The notes beneath the pieces are model-generated. The model did no database searches. It was given only the letters and a program-made list of their open reading frames with translations, and had not been told where the DNA came from. Shown in pieces: positions 8,941 through 18,222 of a stretch of DNA of 64,000 nucleotides (position 1 is its first letter; every line of letters begins with the position of its first letter). A program made the position numbers and the translations under genes. Location of the stretch: positions 1-64,000 of the forward strand of contig NZ_JAZDCH010000026.1 of NCBI RefSeq assembly GCF_036311905.1, written 5' to 3'. Origin of the DNA: Brachybacterium sp036311905 (lineage in GTDB: Bacteria; Actinomycetota; Actinomycetes; Actinomycetales; Dermabacteraceae).

Positions 8941-9480
8941 TCAATCCTGCGCGGGCAACCAGATCCATCCCTCGTCCGCCGCGGCTGCGGTGAGCTCGGT
9001 AGGCGGAGAGACCGCCCGGCCGTGCAACACCTCGCGCGCGACGACCGCGGCGATCACCGCGTCCAGCGCGTCGTCGCTTGTTGCGCACAGGCCCTGGTGC
9101 CCTGCCCAATCGAGCCACGGCCAGCGTGCGTCGAGCGCTTCGACGAGCTCGCCGCGCTCCTGTGATCCCTTCGCCTTCTTGTAGCGCACGGCTCCGAAAC
9201 CCCATGCGGCCAGAGCGGCGCCCGGGTAGACCTCGCAGGCGACGCCGGTGCCGTCGAGCGGGGTGGGGGCGCCCTGCTCCCGCAGTCGCGCCGCGATAGC
9301 CGCCCAGCGGATGGCCGGGTAGGCGATCTTGTCCGCCGCGATGCTGAGCGGCGTCTTGCCGACGAGGCGGCGCACCTCGAGATCCGTCCTCCGGTAGAGA
9401 ACGTCGCGGCGCCAGACCGGTCCGGTGTCCTCCGGGACGGCGAGGTCACCGGAGTGATGCCCGCCGACCGTGGGGAAAGC
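8941..9480 (-). pseudogene. DUF429 protein, 5'-truncated
   Basis: The minus strand encodes the C-terminal two thirds of a DUF429 (RNase H-fold, predicted nuclease-like) protein, with family patterns YRRTDLEVRRLVGKTPLSIA, EVYPGAALAAWGF and a closing SDDALDAVIAAVVAREV. The expected N-terminal GIDLA-type acidic strand is missing. Upstream of about 9480 the frame turns into low-complexity antisense sequence and runs into the end of thiC, and no ATG, GTG or TTG start lies at the beginning of the conserved part. It therefore looks like a gene fragment left by a deletion that fused it to the thiC 3' end. Confidence 0.6.
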
Positions 9481-9598
9481 CGGCCGGCCCCGGGCCGATG
9501 ACCGGCCGGCGGCCGGGTGCGACGGCGACTGTGCATGCCCCCGCCCCCGGCCGTCGAGCCCCGCGCGCGCCGCGGCGCGCTCCGCGGGCGGACGGGGA

Positions 9599-11338
9599 TC
9601 AGAACTGCGGCGTCGGCAGGTACACGGTGCTGCCGTGCTCGCGGAACTCCCGCGACTTCTCGGCCATGCCCTCCTGGGCAATCCGCTCCTGGGAGGCGGC
9701 GTCGCCGTAGGTGTCGCGGATGTCCTGCGAGATCCTCATCGAGCAGAACTTCGGCCCGCACATGGAGCAGAAGTGCGCGGTCTTCGCGGGCTCGGCCGGC
9801 AGGGTCTCGTCGTGGTACTCCTCGGCCAGCTGCGGATCCAGCGAGAGCCCGAACTGGTCCCGCCAGCGGAACTCGAAGCGGGCCTTCGACAGGGCGTCGT
9901 CTCGCTCGCGGGCTCCGGGATGTCCCTTCGCGACATCGGCCGCGTGAGCGGCGATCTTGTACGTGATCACCCCGGTCTTCACGTCATCGCGATCCGGGAG
10001 CCCCAGGTGCTCCTTCGGCGTGACATAGCAGAGCATCGCGGTGCCGTAGCGGGCGATCTCCGTCGCGCCGATGGCGGAGGTGATGTGGTCGTAGGCCGGC
10101 GCCACGTCGGTGACCAGCGGGCCGAGCGTGTAGAACGGCGCGCCGTCGCACAGTTCCTGCTGGCGCTCCACGTTCTCGCGCACCAGGTGCAGCGGCACGT
10201 GCCCCGGGCCCTCGACCATCACCTGCACGTCGTACTCCCACGCCCGATGGGTCAGCTCGGCGAGGGTGTCGAGCTCGGCGAACTGCGCGGCGTCGTTCGC
10301 ATCGGCGAGGCAGCCGGGCCGCAGCCCGTCGCCGAGGGAGAAGGAGACGTCGTAGCGGGCGAAGATCTCGCACAGCTCGTCGAAGTGCTCGTAGAGGAAG
10401 TTCTCCCGGTGCCGGGCCAGGCACCAGCCGGCCAGGATCGAGCCGCCGCGCGAGACGATCCCCGTGACCCGGTTCGCCGTCAGCGGCACGTAGCGCAGCA
10501 GCACCCCGGCATGGATCGTCATGTAGTCCACGCCCTGCTCGCACTGCTCGATCACGGTGTCCCGGAAGATCTCCCAGGTCAGCGCGTTCGCGTCCCCGTT
10601 CACCTTCTCGAGCGCCTGGTAGATCGGGACGGTCCCGATGGGCACCGGGGAGTTGCGCAGGATCCACTCGCGGGTGGTGTGGATGTCGTCCCCGGTGGAG
10701 AGGTCCATGACGGTGTCGGCGCCCCAGCGAGTGGCCCACTCGAGCTTGGAGACCTCCTCGGCGATCGAGGAGGTCACCGCCGAATTACCGATGTTCGCGT
10801 TGACCTTCACCAGGAAGCTGCGTCCGATGATCATCGGCTCCGCCTCGGGATGGTTCACGTTCGCGGGGATGATCGCGCGGCCCGCCGCGACCTCGCTGCG
10901 CACCAGCTCCACGTCGCAGCCCTCCCGCAGCGCGACATAGCGCATCTCCGGGGTGATCTCGCCGCGACGGGCGTAGTGCATCTGGGTGACGCGCCGGCCC
11001 GGGAGGGAGCGCAGAGGGGGCCGGGTCTCGCCGCGCCACTCGGCGCTGGCCTCGCCGCGGCGCACCGCCTCGCGCCCGTCGTCGGACAGATCGCGGGCCC
11101 GGCCCGCGTACTCCTCGACGTCGCCGCGGCCCCGGATCCACTCCTCGCGCAGCGGCGGCAGGCCCTCCTCCGGGACGCAGCCGGGGCCGGCGGTGCGGTA
11201 CACCTCCAGCGGCGGGTTGGCCGTCCCGTCGGGGGAGGGGTCCTGGGCGATGCGGGTGACGGGCACCCGCAGGCCGTGCGCGGGGTCCTCGAGATGGCCG
11301 AGGCTGTGGGTGGGGTAGTTCTCAGGGCGTGCAGACAT
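9599..11338 (-). CDS. thiC: Phosphomethylpyrimidine synthase ThiC
   Basis: ThiC is the radical-SAM enzyme that rearranges aminoimidazole ribotide into the hydroxymethylpyrimidine phosphate of thiamine. The 579-residue protein starts MSARPENYPTHSLGHLEDPA; the frame is open further upstream but that part is the riboswitch. Diagnostic blocks are ANVNHPEAEPMIIGRSFLVK, MDLSTGDDIH, FSLGDGLRPGC, EGPGHVPLH and the C-terminal cluster motif CSMCGPKFC, which binds the 4Fe-4S centre. It stands alone here under a TPP riboswitch. Confidence 0.97.
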   Translation of the reverse strand: MSARPENYPTHSLGHLEDPAHGLRVPVTRIAQDPSPDGTANPPLEVYRTAGPGCVPEEGLPPLREEWIRGRGDVEEYAGRARDLSDDGREAVRRGEASAEWRGETRPPLRSLPGRRVTQMHYARRGEITPEMRYVALREGCDVELVRSEVAAGRAIIPANVNHPEAEPMIIGRSFLVKVNANIGNSAVTSSIAEEVSKLEWATRWGADTVMDLSTGDDIHTTREWILRNSPVPIGTVPIYQALEKVNGDANALTWEIFRDTVIEQCEQGVDYMTIHAGVLLRYVPLTANRVTGIVSRGGSILAGWCLARHRENFLYEHFDELCEIFARYDVSFSLGDGLRPGCLADANDAAQFAELDTLAELTHRAWEYDVQVMVEGPGHVPLHLVRENVERQQELCDGAPFYTLGPLVTDVAPAYDHITSAIGATEIARYGTAMLCYVTPKEHLGLPDRDDVKTGVITYKIAAHAADVAKGHPGARERDDALSKARFEFRWRDQFGLSLDPQLAEEYHDETLPAEPAKTAHFCSMCGPKFCSMRISQDIRDTYGDAASQERIAQEGMAEKSREFREHGSTVYLPTPQF

Positions 11339-11356
11339 GCAGTCGCTCTCCTTCTT

Positions 11357-11446
11357 CCTTCGCCGGCATGACCCGGGGCAGGTTCGGTCGGTGCTCGAAC
11401 CGCGACAGTTCGATCTCAGCCCGTTGCGACGGGCACCCGAGGGATC
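11357..11446 (-). ncRNA. TPP riboswitch (THI element)
   Basis: The minus-strand leader of thiC carries the conserved thiamine pyrophosphate aptamer landmarks in order: CGGGTGCCC, then GGGCTGAGATCG, then CGAACCTG, then CCGGGTCATGCCGGCGAAGG. These match the P2/P4 core of THI elements. The aptamer ends about 19 bases before the thiC ATG, so ligand binding probably masks the ribosome-binding site (GAAGGAAGAAGGAGAG) and blocks translation, the usual mode in high-GC actinobacteria. Confidence 0.93.
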
Positions 11447-11560
11447 GGCGAAGACCGTAGCAGACGCATGCGGTCGCGTCCGAGGCGTCCGCGACGGCCG
11501 CCGGACCGCCACGCAGGGGTTCCTCGTCGACGAATACCGTGAGGTGATCCCCCGCACCGC

Positions 11561-11743
11561 GTGCTCGAGCTGGATCAGAACCTGTGCGTGCCCCGCAGCG
11601 GGCGGGGGACGCGCCTCGGGCAGGCCCAGCGGCGGGAGGTGTGGGCGATCGTCGAGGCGACCTGGGAGTTTAACGGTGCAGACGCAGTGATCGCGCTTCG
11701 GCTGCGGGCCGCCGCGGGGTGGGTCCCGGAGGTCGGCGTCTAG
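11561..11743 (+). CDS. Possible small hypothetical protein
   Basis: A 60-codon frame with GTG start and coding-like third positions (HRV-free text LELDQNLCVPRSGRG then RREVWAIVEATWEFNGADAV). I recognise no family. It lies divergently upstream of the thiC riboswitch and just before another unknown plus-strand gene. It may be a remnant; nothing else is visible in 11447-11770. Confidence 0.22.
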   Translation: MLELDQNLCVPRSGRGTRLGQAQRREVWAIVEATWEFNGADAVIALRLRAAAGWVPEVGV

Positions 11744-11770
11744 GGCGGGCGGATCCCGCAGCTTCGTGAC

Positions 11771-12229
11771 GTGGTCTTCTTACCGCTTACCGCGATCGGT
11801 GACGGTGGCATACCGGAGGAGAGGAGCACGGCCGAGGCGCTGAGCGGCGGCGTCGAGTCGATGCTCGCGTACGACGAACTGCTGGCTCGCAGCGCGCTCG
11901 CGGGGGTGCAGTTCCCCCGAGAGTACGAGGGAGTGCTCTCGACCGCGGCGACCGAGGTGTCCGAGGGTGCACTGGCCCGCGGCGAGCTGGCTCGCTGGGA
12001 GGACCTCGACCTCTACGAGATCGTCGCTCGGCCGGAGTTGGCGACCTGGCGCACGCCTCGACGCAGCTACGTCTGGTCCTTCGCCGAGCCCTTCGACGAG
12101 GACTTCAGTCGGGCGCCCTGCTCGCCGGACGGCCGGCTCCGTTGGTGTGTCGCCGAGGTCGGCCTGCGCGTCAGGCGCGGTCACCGCCTCACCCGTCACG
12201 TCGTCCGTCTAGGGCAGGATCTGCGCTGA
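11771..12229 (+). CDS. Hypothetical protein, 152 aa
   Basis: A hypothetical protein with no family I can name. The frame begins at a GTG (11771), and an internal ATG at 11861 starts the more convincing part (LAYDELLARSALAGVQFPRE ... ATEVSEGALARGELARWEDL), which is acidic and helix-prone with high-GC third codon positions. It converges on the sugar kinase gene and overlaps its 3' end by 21 bases. It has no signal peptide or membrane segment. It could be a stand-alone conserved protein or the 5' part of a decayed gene. Confidence 0.4.
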   Translation: MVFLPLTAIGDGGIPEERSTAEALSGGVESMLAYDELLARSALAGVQFPREYEGVLSTAATEVSEGALARGELARWEDLDLYEIVARPELATWRTPRRSYVWSFAEPFDEDFSRAPCSPDGRLRWCVAEVGLRVRRGHRLTRHVVRLGQDLR

Positions 12230-13138
12230 GCTCCCGACCAGTTCCTCGAGGAACGGCGGCTCCGCCCCGCGTCGTCCCACAGTGATCGCGGCGCTGCGCA
12301 GAGCGGTTGCGGCCCATGACTCTGCGGCCTGCTGAGGGACGGCGCCGTCGCGGATTTCCTGATCCGCGTCGGCGGTGAGGATCGCAAAGAGCAGGCCCGA
12401 CATGAACGCATCGCCCGCCCCGATGGTGTCGGCGACGGTGACCGGCAGCGCCGGGATCTCGGCGGTCCAGTGCGGGGTGCTGAGCGTGCAGCCCTGGGCG
12501 CCACGGGTTACGACGAACAGCGCCACCCCCGACGCGTGCATCCGGTCCGCGACATCGACGAGGGGCTCGGCGGGATACAGCCACTCGAGGTCCTCATCGC
12601 TCATCTTCACGACGTGCGCCCGGTCGGCGAAGCGCTCCACCCGGCTGCGGATGCCGGCCACAGGCAGGCCGAGCGACGGCCGGACGTTCGGGTCGAAGCT
12701 GAGGAGCGTGCCCGGGTGTGCAGCGGAGAGTGCTGCCTCTACTGCGGCGGCGCCCGGCTCGATCGCCGTCGCCAGCGAACCGGTGTGGACGAGGCGCACC
12801 GGGTCGAGCCGGATCTCCCCGGGGTCCCATTCGATGTCGAAGCGGTAGGTCGCCGCGCCATCCGGACCGATCTGCGCCTCGGCGGTCGACGTCCTCTCCG
12901 GGGGCTCAGTGCCGGCCTCGCGCAGCCTCACGCCCGACTGCTCGAGGTGCTCGCGCAGAGCGTCGCCGTTCACGTCGGTGCCCAGGCGGGTAAGCAGCTC
13001 GGCGGGGACTCCGAGCCGCGCGAGACCCACGGCGACGTTCGCGGGACTGCCCCCGGGCCGAGACCGCACCGTGCCGTCCTCTTCGTGGACGATGTCGGTC
13101 AGAGCCTCCCCGATGACCAGAGCGGTGGGCTCGCTCAT
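12209..13138 (-). CDS. PfkB-family carbohydrate kinase (fructokinase)
   Basis: A cytosolic sugar kinase, 309 residues, that most likely phosphorylates the fructose released by the adjacent GH32 enzyme. Both PfkB signatures are present: GGSPANVAVGLARLG near residue 32 and DTIGAGDAFMSGLL near 250, with the catalytic aspartate in the latter. The ATG overlaps the GH32 stop (ATGA), so it is the last gene of the fructan operon and translationally coupled. Ribose or another ketohexose cannot be excluded as substrate, but the operon context favours fructose. Confidence 0.9.
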   Translation of the reverse strand: MSEPTALVIGEALTDIVHEEDGTVRSRPGGSPANVAVGLARLGVPAELLTRLGTDVNGDALREHLEQSGVRLREAGTEPPERTSTAEAQIGPDGAATYRFDIEWDPGEIRLDPVRLVHTGSLATAIEPGAAAVEAALSAAHPGTLLSFDPNVRPSLGLPVAGIRSRVERFADRAHVVKMSDEDLEWLYPAEPLVDVADRMHASGVALFVVTRGAQGCTLSTPHWTAEIPALPVTVADTIGAGDAFMSGLLFAILTADADQEIRDGAVPQQAAESWAATALRSAAITVGRRGAEPPFLEELVGSSAQILP

Positions 13139-14544
13139 GCCGCGGGTTCGGTGAGGACGGTGACCGTGCGAGCACCTGGGAAGATCTGCTGGGAGATCAG
13201 GGCGCGGCCACCGTCGAGCTCGAGGTCCACGCACGAGCGGTCGACGACGAGATCGAAGGCGACCGTGGCCCCGGCCCGTGCCGAAGCGTAGGGCTGGGAG
13301 TGCGTGTGCTCGGGGGCGAACGGCTCCTCATGCGCGCTGCTGCGATCCAAGGAGACGTGCCCCTCGGAGTCGATGGCGAGCACCAGATCGCGATCACGCC
13401 CGCCGTCGCCGAAACGCAGCACCAGCCGGTGCGCGGAGGCGGTGGGCAGCTCTCCGCGCAGCCGGAACGGCTCCTCCGCATCAAGATCCGCCAGCACCGC
13501 GGAGGCTGCCGGCACCTCGAGATCGAGCGTCCGGATCTCCTCGGGGATGACCAGGTGCTGGATCACCTGGAGCGTGCCGTCGGCCGCCCGCTCGAGGTGG
13601 AGCGTACGGGGGAGCGTCATCGACGAGCGCCACGGACTGGTCGGGGTCTGCTCCGCGTAGGCCCAGTTGTTCATCCAGCCCAGGAGCACCGGATCCCCCT
13701 CGACACCGGAGAAGGAGACCGCGGCATAGCAGTCCGGGCCGAGGTCCAGCGGCTGCGGCGTCGTCTCGGCCGTGAAGCGGCGACCGTCGAAGCGCCCGAT
13801 CAGACTGTAGGTGCCGGAGCCGCCGGCCGGGCCGCCGGGATTGGTGCTGAGCACGAGGACCCATGAGTCCTCCCCGCCGTCAGGGCTCGGCACGCGCAGC
13901 AGATCGGGGCACTCCCAGATGCCGCCATCGAGACCTGGGTGGGTGAACACGGAGATGGGCTCCCAGGCCAGCAGATCATCAGAGGCATGGAAATGGACGC
14001 TGTGGTCGAGGGCCTCGACCGCGACCATGATCCAGCGGCCGCTCTCCCGGTGGAAGAACACCTTCGGGTCGCGGAAGTTCTCCGAATCACGAGTGAGAAC
14101 GGGATTGTCCGCATAGAAGGTCCAGGTCGCGCCGTCGTCCTGGGAGTAGGCGATCGACTGGGCCTGTATGCCCGGCGTCGTGGGATGGGTCTGCGTGAAG
14201 GCGCTGGTGTAGAACGCGACGAGCGGGCCCTCTCCCCCGGGGGTGCCGAGGCCGGAGGTGTTCTCGTGATCGTGGACGATGCTTCCGGAGAAGATCATCT
14301 CCGTCTCGGAGAAGGGCAGTGCGACGGGCAGGTTGGTCCAGGTCGCCAGGTCGCGCGAGATCGCGTGACCCCAGGACATGTTGCCCCACGTGCTCCCGAG
14401 AGGATTGTTCTGGAAGAACGCGTGCCACATGCCCTTGTGCCGGATGAGGCCGTTGGGGTCGTTCATCCAGGTGTCCTCCGCGGTGAGATGGAACCTCGGG
14501 CGGTGGATGTCGGTGAGCGCAACGGGCGATGAAGTCGAGTTCAT
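13135..14544 (-). CDS. GH32 beta-fructosidase (sucrose/fructan hydrolase)
   Basis: A glycoside hydrolase family 32 enzyme, 469 residues, cleaving terminal beta-fructosyl bonds in sucrose, levan- or inulin-type oligosaccharides. The three catalytic blocks are clear: WMNDPNG (nucleophile D29), FRDPK (D159, transition-state stabiliser) and WECPDL (acid/base E211). A C-terminal beta-sandwich follows (about 330-469). There is no signal peptide, so hydrolysis is intracellular after uptake by the ABC transporter encoded just upstream. The start MNSTSSPVALTDI has a GGGAGAG Shine-Dalgarno sequence; further upstream codons are unlike the family. Confidence 0.93.
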   Translation of the reverse strand: MNSTSSPVALTDIHRPRFHLTAEDTWMNDPNGLIRHKGMWHAFFQNNPLGSTWGNMSWGHAISRDLATWTNLPVALPFSETEMIFSGSIVHDHENTSGLGTPGGEGPLVAFYTSAFTQTHPTTPGIQAQSIAYSQDDGATWTFYADNPVLTRDSENFRDPKVFFHRESGRWIMVAVEALDHSVHFHASDDLLAWEPISVFTHPGLDGGIWECPDLLRVPSPDGGEDSWVLVLSTNPGGPAGGSGTYSLIGRFDGRRFTAETTPQPLDLGPDCYAAVSFSGVEGDPVLLGWMNNWAYAEQTPTSPWRSSMTLPRTLHLERAADGTLQVIQHLVIPEEIRTLDLEVPAASAVLADLDAEEPFRLRGELPTASAHRLVLRFGDGGRDRDLVLAIDSEGHVSLDRSSAHEEPFAPEHTHSQPYASARAGATVAFDLVVDRSCVDLELDGGRALISQQIFPGARTVTVLTEPAA

Positions 14545-14600
14545 GATCTCTCTCGGGAGGCGGGTAGGGCAGGAGTCGTGGCTCCGAGGCGTCGGGGGCG

Positions 14601-16187
14601 TCAGGAGTTCGCGGTGAAGCGGTCGTAGGCGGCCTGGTAGACCTCGATCACCTCGGGCAGGCCGATCGTCTCCAGCTGGTTGACGTAGGCGTCCCACTCC
14701 TCCTCGATGCCGCCCCGCACGATCCAGGTGGCGATCTTCTCGGTGACCAGGGTGCTGATGTCGGTCTCGATGGTGCTGATCCGATTCAGCTCATCGACCG
14801 AGAGCATCACCGGCGGGTACTTCTCGTTGGCGCGGTGGGGCTCGTAGAACTCGGCGATCTGGGCCTGGCGCTCGGCGGCGCGCGGCTCGGCCAGCACGAC
14901 CGTCTCGAAATCCTGCGCCGTGATGATCTTCGGGCCGCCCGGGGCGACCTTCACGCGGCGCTCCTGCTCGGTCTCGCCCTCGCCGACGGGGATCTGCTCG
15001 AGCAGACCGTCCTCGTTGATCTGCTGCGAGACCCCGATCGGTCCCCAGTTGGCCTGTGCGCTCATCACCGGATCGAAGAGCATGTCCGCCCAGCGCAGAG
15101 TGGCCGCAGCGTACTGGTTGGTGCGAGTGATCGCGAAGGCGCCGCGGTTGATCTCCTGGTTGTTGGCGACGCAGGCACGCTGGACACCATCCGGGCCCGG
15201 GAAGATCGGCACGATCGCGTAGTTTCCCGCACGCTCGGGCCCGACCACCTCAGGGACCTCCCAGAAGTAGAACGACCCCAGGGACTGCGGCTCCGCCTTG
15301 CCCTTGGCGACGAACTTGACGTAGTCCTGAGAGAAGGCCTCCTGGTCGATGAGGCCCTCGCCGTACCAGGTGTGCAGCTCCGCGATCGCGTCGCGGAAGC
15401 CGTCAGTGTTCGCCGTGAAGAGGACCTTCCCGTCCTGCACGATGCGATGGTCGGGGTTGTCGGCCTGGCCGCCGATCGCCGCGATCAGGTCGGCGATGCC
15501 CCCGACGTCGAGGAAGGACAGCGGGAGGACCCCGCTGGGCCCGTTCTCCTTGAAGGTCAGCAGCGCCTGGTGGTACTCCTCGACCGTGGTGGGCATCTCG
15601 AGATCGTGCTCCGCGAGCCAGTCCGTGTTGATGAACAGCATGCTTGGGAACTCGACCAGCCCCATCTCCTCCACGGAGGGCAGGGTGTAGATGTGGCCGT
15701 CCGACGCCGTGATCGCGGCCTTGATGTCCGGACGCTCCGCGAGGATCCCCGCCAGGGTGGGGGCGTGCTCCTCGATCATGTCCTCCAGAGCGATCAGGGT
15801 GCCATTGGCCCCGTACTTGGCGACCTCGGCATCGGAGAGCCCGGTGTTGAAGAGGGCGTCGGGGAGCTCACCGCTGGCCAGCAGCAGGTTCTTCTTCTCG
15901 CCCCAGACCTCGTCGGGCTCGTTGTTCCAGGCGATCTCGATCCCGGAGTCAGCGCTCCAGGTCTGGACCAGCTCCATCGACTCGTAGTCCGGTGCGAGCG
16001 GAGACTTCGCGCCGCCGAAGGTGAGGGTCAGCTCCTCCGTCACGATCGGCAGGCCCGAGTCGGTCAGTCCGACCTCGGAGGAGAGGTCATCGGTGGTGCG
16101 CTCCGAGGGGCGGGAACAGCCAGCGACGCCCAGCATCGTGACTCCGAGGGCGGTGGCTGAGAGGGTGAATCGACGACGAGAAAGCAT
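14601..16187 (-). CDS. ABC transporter substrate-binding lipoprotein
   Basis: A 528-residue extracytoplasmic binding protein of the large LplA-like group, delivering an oligosaccharide to the two permeases encoded upstream. The N-terminus has a twin-arginine-like SRRRFTLS stretch, a hydrophobic segment and a lipobox LGVAGC with the lipidated cysteine at residue 24. The mature part shows the family's ITASDGHIYTLP and MLFINTDWLAEHDLEMPTTV patterns. No ATPase gene lies in the operon; in actinobacteria a shared MsiK-type ATPase elsewhere usually serves such importers. Substrate assignment to fructo-oligosaccharides rests on the GH32 neighbour. Confidence 0.9.
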   Translation of the reverse strand: MLSRRRFTLSATALGVTMLGVAGCSRPSERTTDDLSSEVGLTDSGLPIVTEELTLTFGGAKSPLAPDYESMELVQTWSADSGIEIAWNNEPDEVWGEKKNLLLASGELPDALFNTGLSDAEVAKYGANGTLIALEDMIEEHAPTLAGILAERPDIKAAITASDGHIYTLPSVEEMGLVEFPSMLFINTDWLAEHDLEMPTTVEEYHQALLTFKENGPSGVLPLSFLDVGGIADLIAAIGGQADNPDHRIVQDGKVLFTANTDGFRDAIAELHTWYGEGLIDQEAFSQDYVKFVAKGKAEPQSLGSFYFWEVPEVVGPERAGNYAIVPIFPGPDGVQRACVANNQEINRGAFAITRTNQYAAATLRWADMLFDPVMSAQANWGPIGVSQQINEDGLLEQIPVGEGETEQERRVKVAPGGPKIITAQDFETVVLAEPRAAERQAQIAEFYEPHRANEKYPPVMLSVDELNRISTIETDISTLVTEKIATWIVRGGIEEEWDAYVNQLETIGLPEVIEVYQAAYDRFTANS

Positions 16188-16264
16188 GACGGAACTCCTT
16201 TGTAACGGTGTGCATTGTGGGTGGGACGGAGCGGGAGAAGCGGAGCGAGGCAGGCGGCGACGTG

Positions 16265-17206
16265 TCAGCTCTTCAGGGCACCGAGCGTCGCGCCCTTGAT
16301 GAAGTGGCGCTGGAGGAAGGGGAAGGCGATGAGCAGCGGGATCGTGGAGACGACGATCATCGAGTACTTGAGCAGCTCGCCCATCCTCTGCGCAGCGGCG
16401 GTGCTGTCCATCGAAGCCATGTCCATCCCGGAGGAGGAGGCCTGGGACTGGATGAGGACATTGCGCAGGATGAGCTGCAGCGGATACTTCGATTCGTCGT
16501 TCAGATAGATCATCGCGTCGAAGAACGCGTTCCAGTTCGCCACCAGATGGATCATCACCATCAGGACGATGAGCGGCTTCGACAGCGGTATCGCGATCCC
16601 GAAGAAGAAGCGGAAATCGGACGCGCCATCGAGCTGCGCGGCTTCCCGCAGCTCCGGGGAGAGGTTCTGCTCGAGGAACGTGCGCGCGATGATCAGGTTC
16701 CACACGCCCACGGCTCCGGGCAGCACCACCGCCCACAGGGTGTTGAGCATGCCCAGTTCCTTGACCACGAGGTACCGGGCGATCATGCCGCCGTCGAAGA
16801 ACATCGTGATCACGAACAGGATCATGAACAGGTTGCGCCCGGGCATGTCCCTCCTGCTCAGCGCGTAGGCGCCGGTGAGGATCATCGCCACGCTGAGCGT
16901 GGTGCCCACCACGGTGTAGAGGACGGAGTTCGCGAATCCGCGCACGATCGTGGACGTGCCGAAGATCGTCAGGTACCCGTCGAAGGTGACGCCCCGGGGG
17001 AAGAGGATGACCTTGCCCTGCTGGACCAGGTTCGGGTCGGAGATCGAGGCGATCACGATGAAGTAGAGCGGGTAGATGATCGCGATGATCGACAGACCGA
17101 TCAGACCGTAGGTGACCAGTACGAACAGAGGATCGGCCAGCCGTCGGTGGAAGGGCTCTCGGCGCAGCGAGTTCTTGGCGGGGGACAGAATGCTCGACAT
17201 GTTCAT
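16265..17206 (-). CDS. ABC sugar permease, LplC/YtcP type
   Basis: An integral-membrane subunit of a carbohydrate ABC importer with six predicted helices and the cytoplasmic EAA loop REAAQLDGASDFRFFFGIAI that contacts the ATPase. The C-terminus (FLQRHFIKGATLGALKS) is typical of LplC/YtcP permeases. The ATG at 17206 overlaps the stop of the preceding permease (TGATG), so translation is coupled; a GTG six bases further up is possible. It pairs with the upstream LplB-like permease. Confidence 0.92.
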   Translation of the reverse strand: MNMSSILSPAKNSLRREPFHRRLADPLFVLVTYGLIGLSIIAIIYPLYFIVIASISDPNLVQQGKVILFPRGVTFDGYLTIFGTSTIVRGFANSVLYTVVGTTLSVAMILTGAYALSRRDMPGRNLFMILFVITMFFDGGMIARYLVVKELGMLNTLWAVVLPGAVGVWNLIIARTFLEQNLSPELREAAQLDGASDFRFFFGIAIPLSKPLIVLMVMIHLVANWNAFFDAMIYLNDESKYPLQLILRNVLIQSQASSSGMDMASMDSTAAAQRMGELLKYSMIVVSTIPLLIAFPFLQRHFIKGATLGALKS

Positions 17207-18222
17207 CACCACAGGCTCGACTGGTTGGCCTTCTTCGCGACCCAGTTGAAGGTCAGGAGGAGAAGGAGATTGAGGACGGAGTTGAACAGCCCGATCGCTG
17301 CGGAATAGCTGAACTGGGCGTTCTGCAGGCCGGTCTTGTAGACGTAGGTGTTGATGACCTCGGAGGTGGGGAGATTGAGGTCCGTCTGCATGAGGTAGAC
17401 CTTCTCGAAGCCGAGGTTGAAGATGTTCCCCACTGCGAGGATGAACAGAATCGTGATCACCGGGAGAATGCCCGGAATATCGATGTGCCGGATCCGCTGG
17501 AAGCGGTTCGCGCCGTCCATACGGGCGGCCTCGTGCAGTGAGGGGTCAATCGCCGTCAGCGCTGCGAGGTAGATGATCATCGAGAAGCCGGCGTTCTGCC
17601 AGATGTCCGAGCCGATGTACAGGGGTCGGAACCACTCCGGGCTGCCCATGAAGTAGATCGGATCTCCGCCCAGGAGCGAGATCGCGTGGTTGACCATGCC
17701 AGAGCTGGGCGAGAACAGCAGGTGGATCATGCCCACGACGACCACGACCGAGATGAACGAGGGCGCGTAGAGCACGGTCTGCGTGAAACGCTTGAACCGT
17801 TCGCTGGGCAGCTGGTTCACGATCAGCGCGAGGATGATGGGGACGGGGAACGCCACCAGCAGCCCGACGGTGTTGATCGTCAGGGTGTTCGCGACGAGCC
17901 GTTCGAACTGGAACGAGTTCACGAAGGCGACGAAGTGGTCCAGCCCCACCCACGGGCTCCAGAAGAACCCGTCGACCGGGTTGTAATCGCGGAACGCGAT
18001 CTGGGCGCCGTACATCGGCCAGTACTTGAAGACGAAGAGGTAGATCAGCGACGGCGTCAGTAATACGTATAACTGCCAGGCGTGAAAAACGCGGACCGGG
18101 AGTCGCCGTTTCGCGCGCGGGGGAGGCGTTTTGTTTGGTGACGCGGCGACTTCGGCACCGTGGTCAGCGGTGACCGGGTGCGCGTTGTCGGCCACATCGA
18201 CAGCGGGTGAAGGAGACATCAT
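17206..18222 (-). CDS. ABC sugar permease, LplB type
   Basis: The partner permease of the oligosaccharide importer, 338 residues. A proline-rich cytoplasmic N-terminus (about 1-45) precedes six membrane helices. The EAA motif is LHEAARMDGANRFQRIRHID, and KYWPMYGAQIAFRDYNP after the first helix is diagnostic of LplB-like proteins. Its start codons ATGATG overlap the lacI stop, so the regulator and transporter are expressed from one transcript. Ending NWVAKKANQSSLW, it overlaps the next permease. Confidence 0.92.
   Translation of the reverse strand: MMSPSPAVDVADNAHPVTADHGAEVAASPNKTPPPRAKRRLPVRVFHAWQLYVLLTPSLIYLFVFKYWPMYGAQIAFRDYNPVDGFFWSPWVGLDHFVAFVNSFQFERLVANTLTINTVGLLVAFPVPIILALIVNQLPSERFKRFTQTVLYAPSFISVVVVVGMIHLLFSPSSGMVNHAISLLGGDPIYFMGSPEWFRPLYIGSDIWQNAGFSMIIYLAALTAIDPSLHEAARMDGANRFQRIRHIDIPGILPVITILFILAVGNIFNLGFEKVYLMQTDLNLPTSEVINTYVYKTGLQNAQFSYSAAIGLFNSVLNLLLLLTFNWVAKKANQSSLW

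Noticed and set aside
9470..11371. 633-codon plus-strand frame opposite thiC
   Set aside because: It is the mirror of thiC codon bias; the protein has no recognisable domain.
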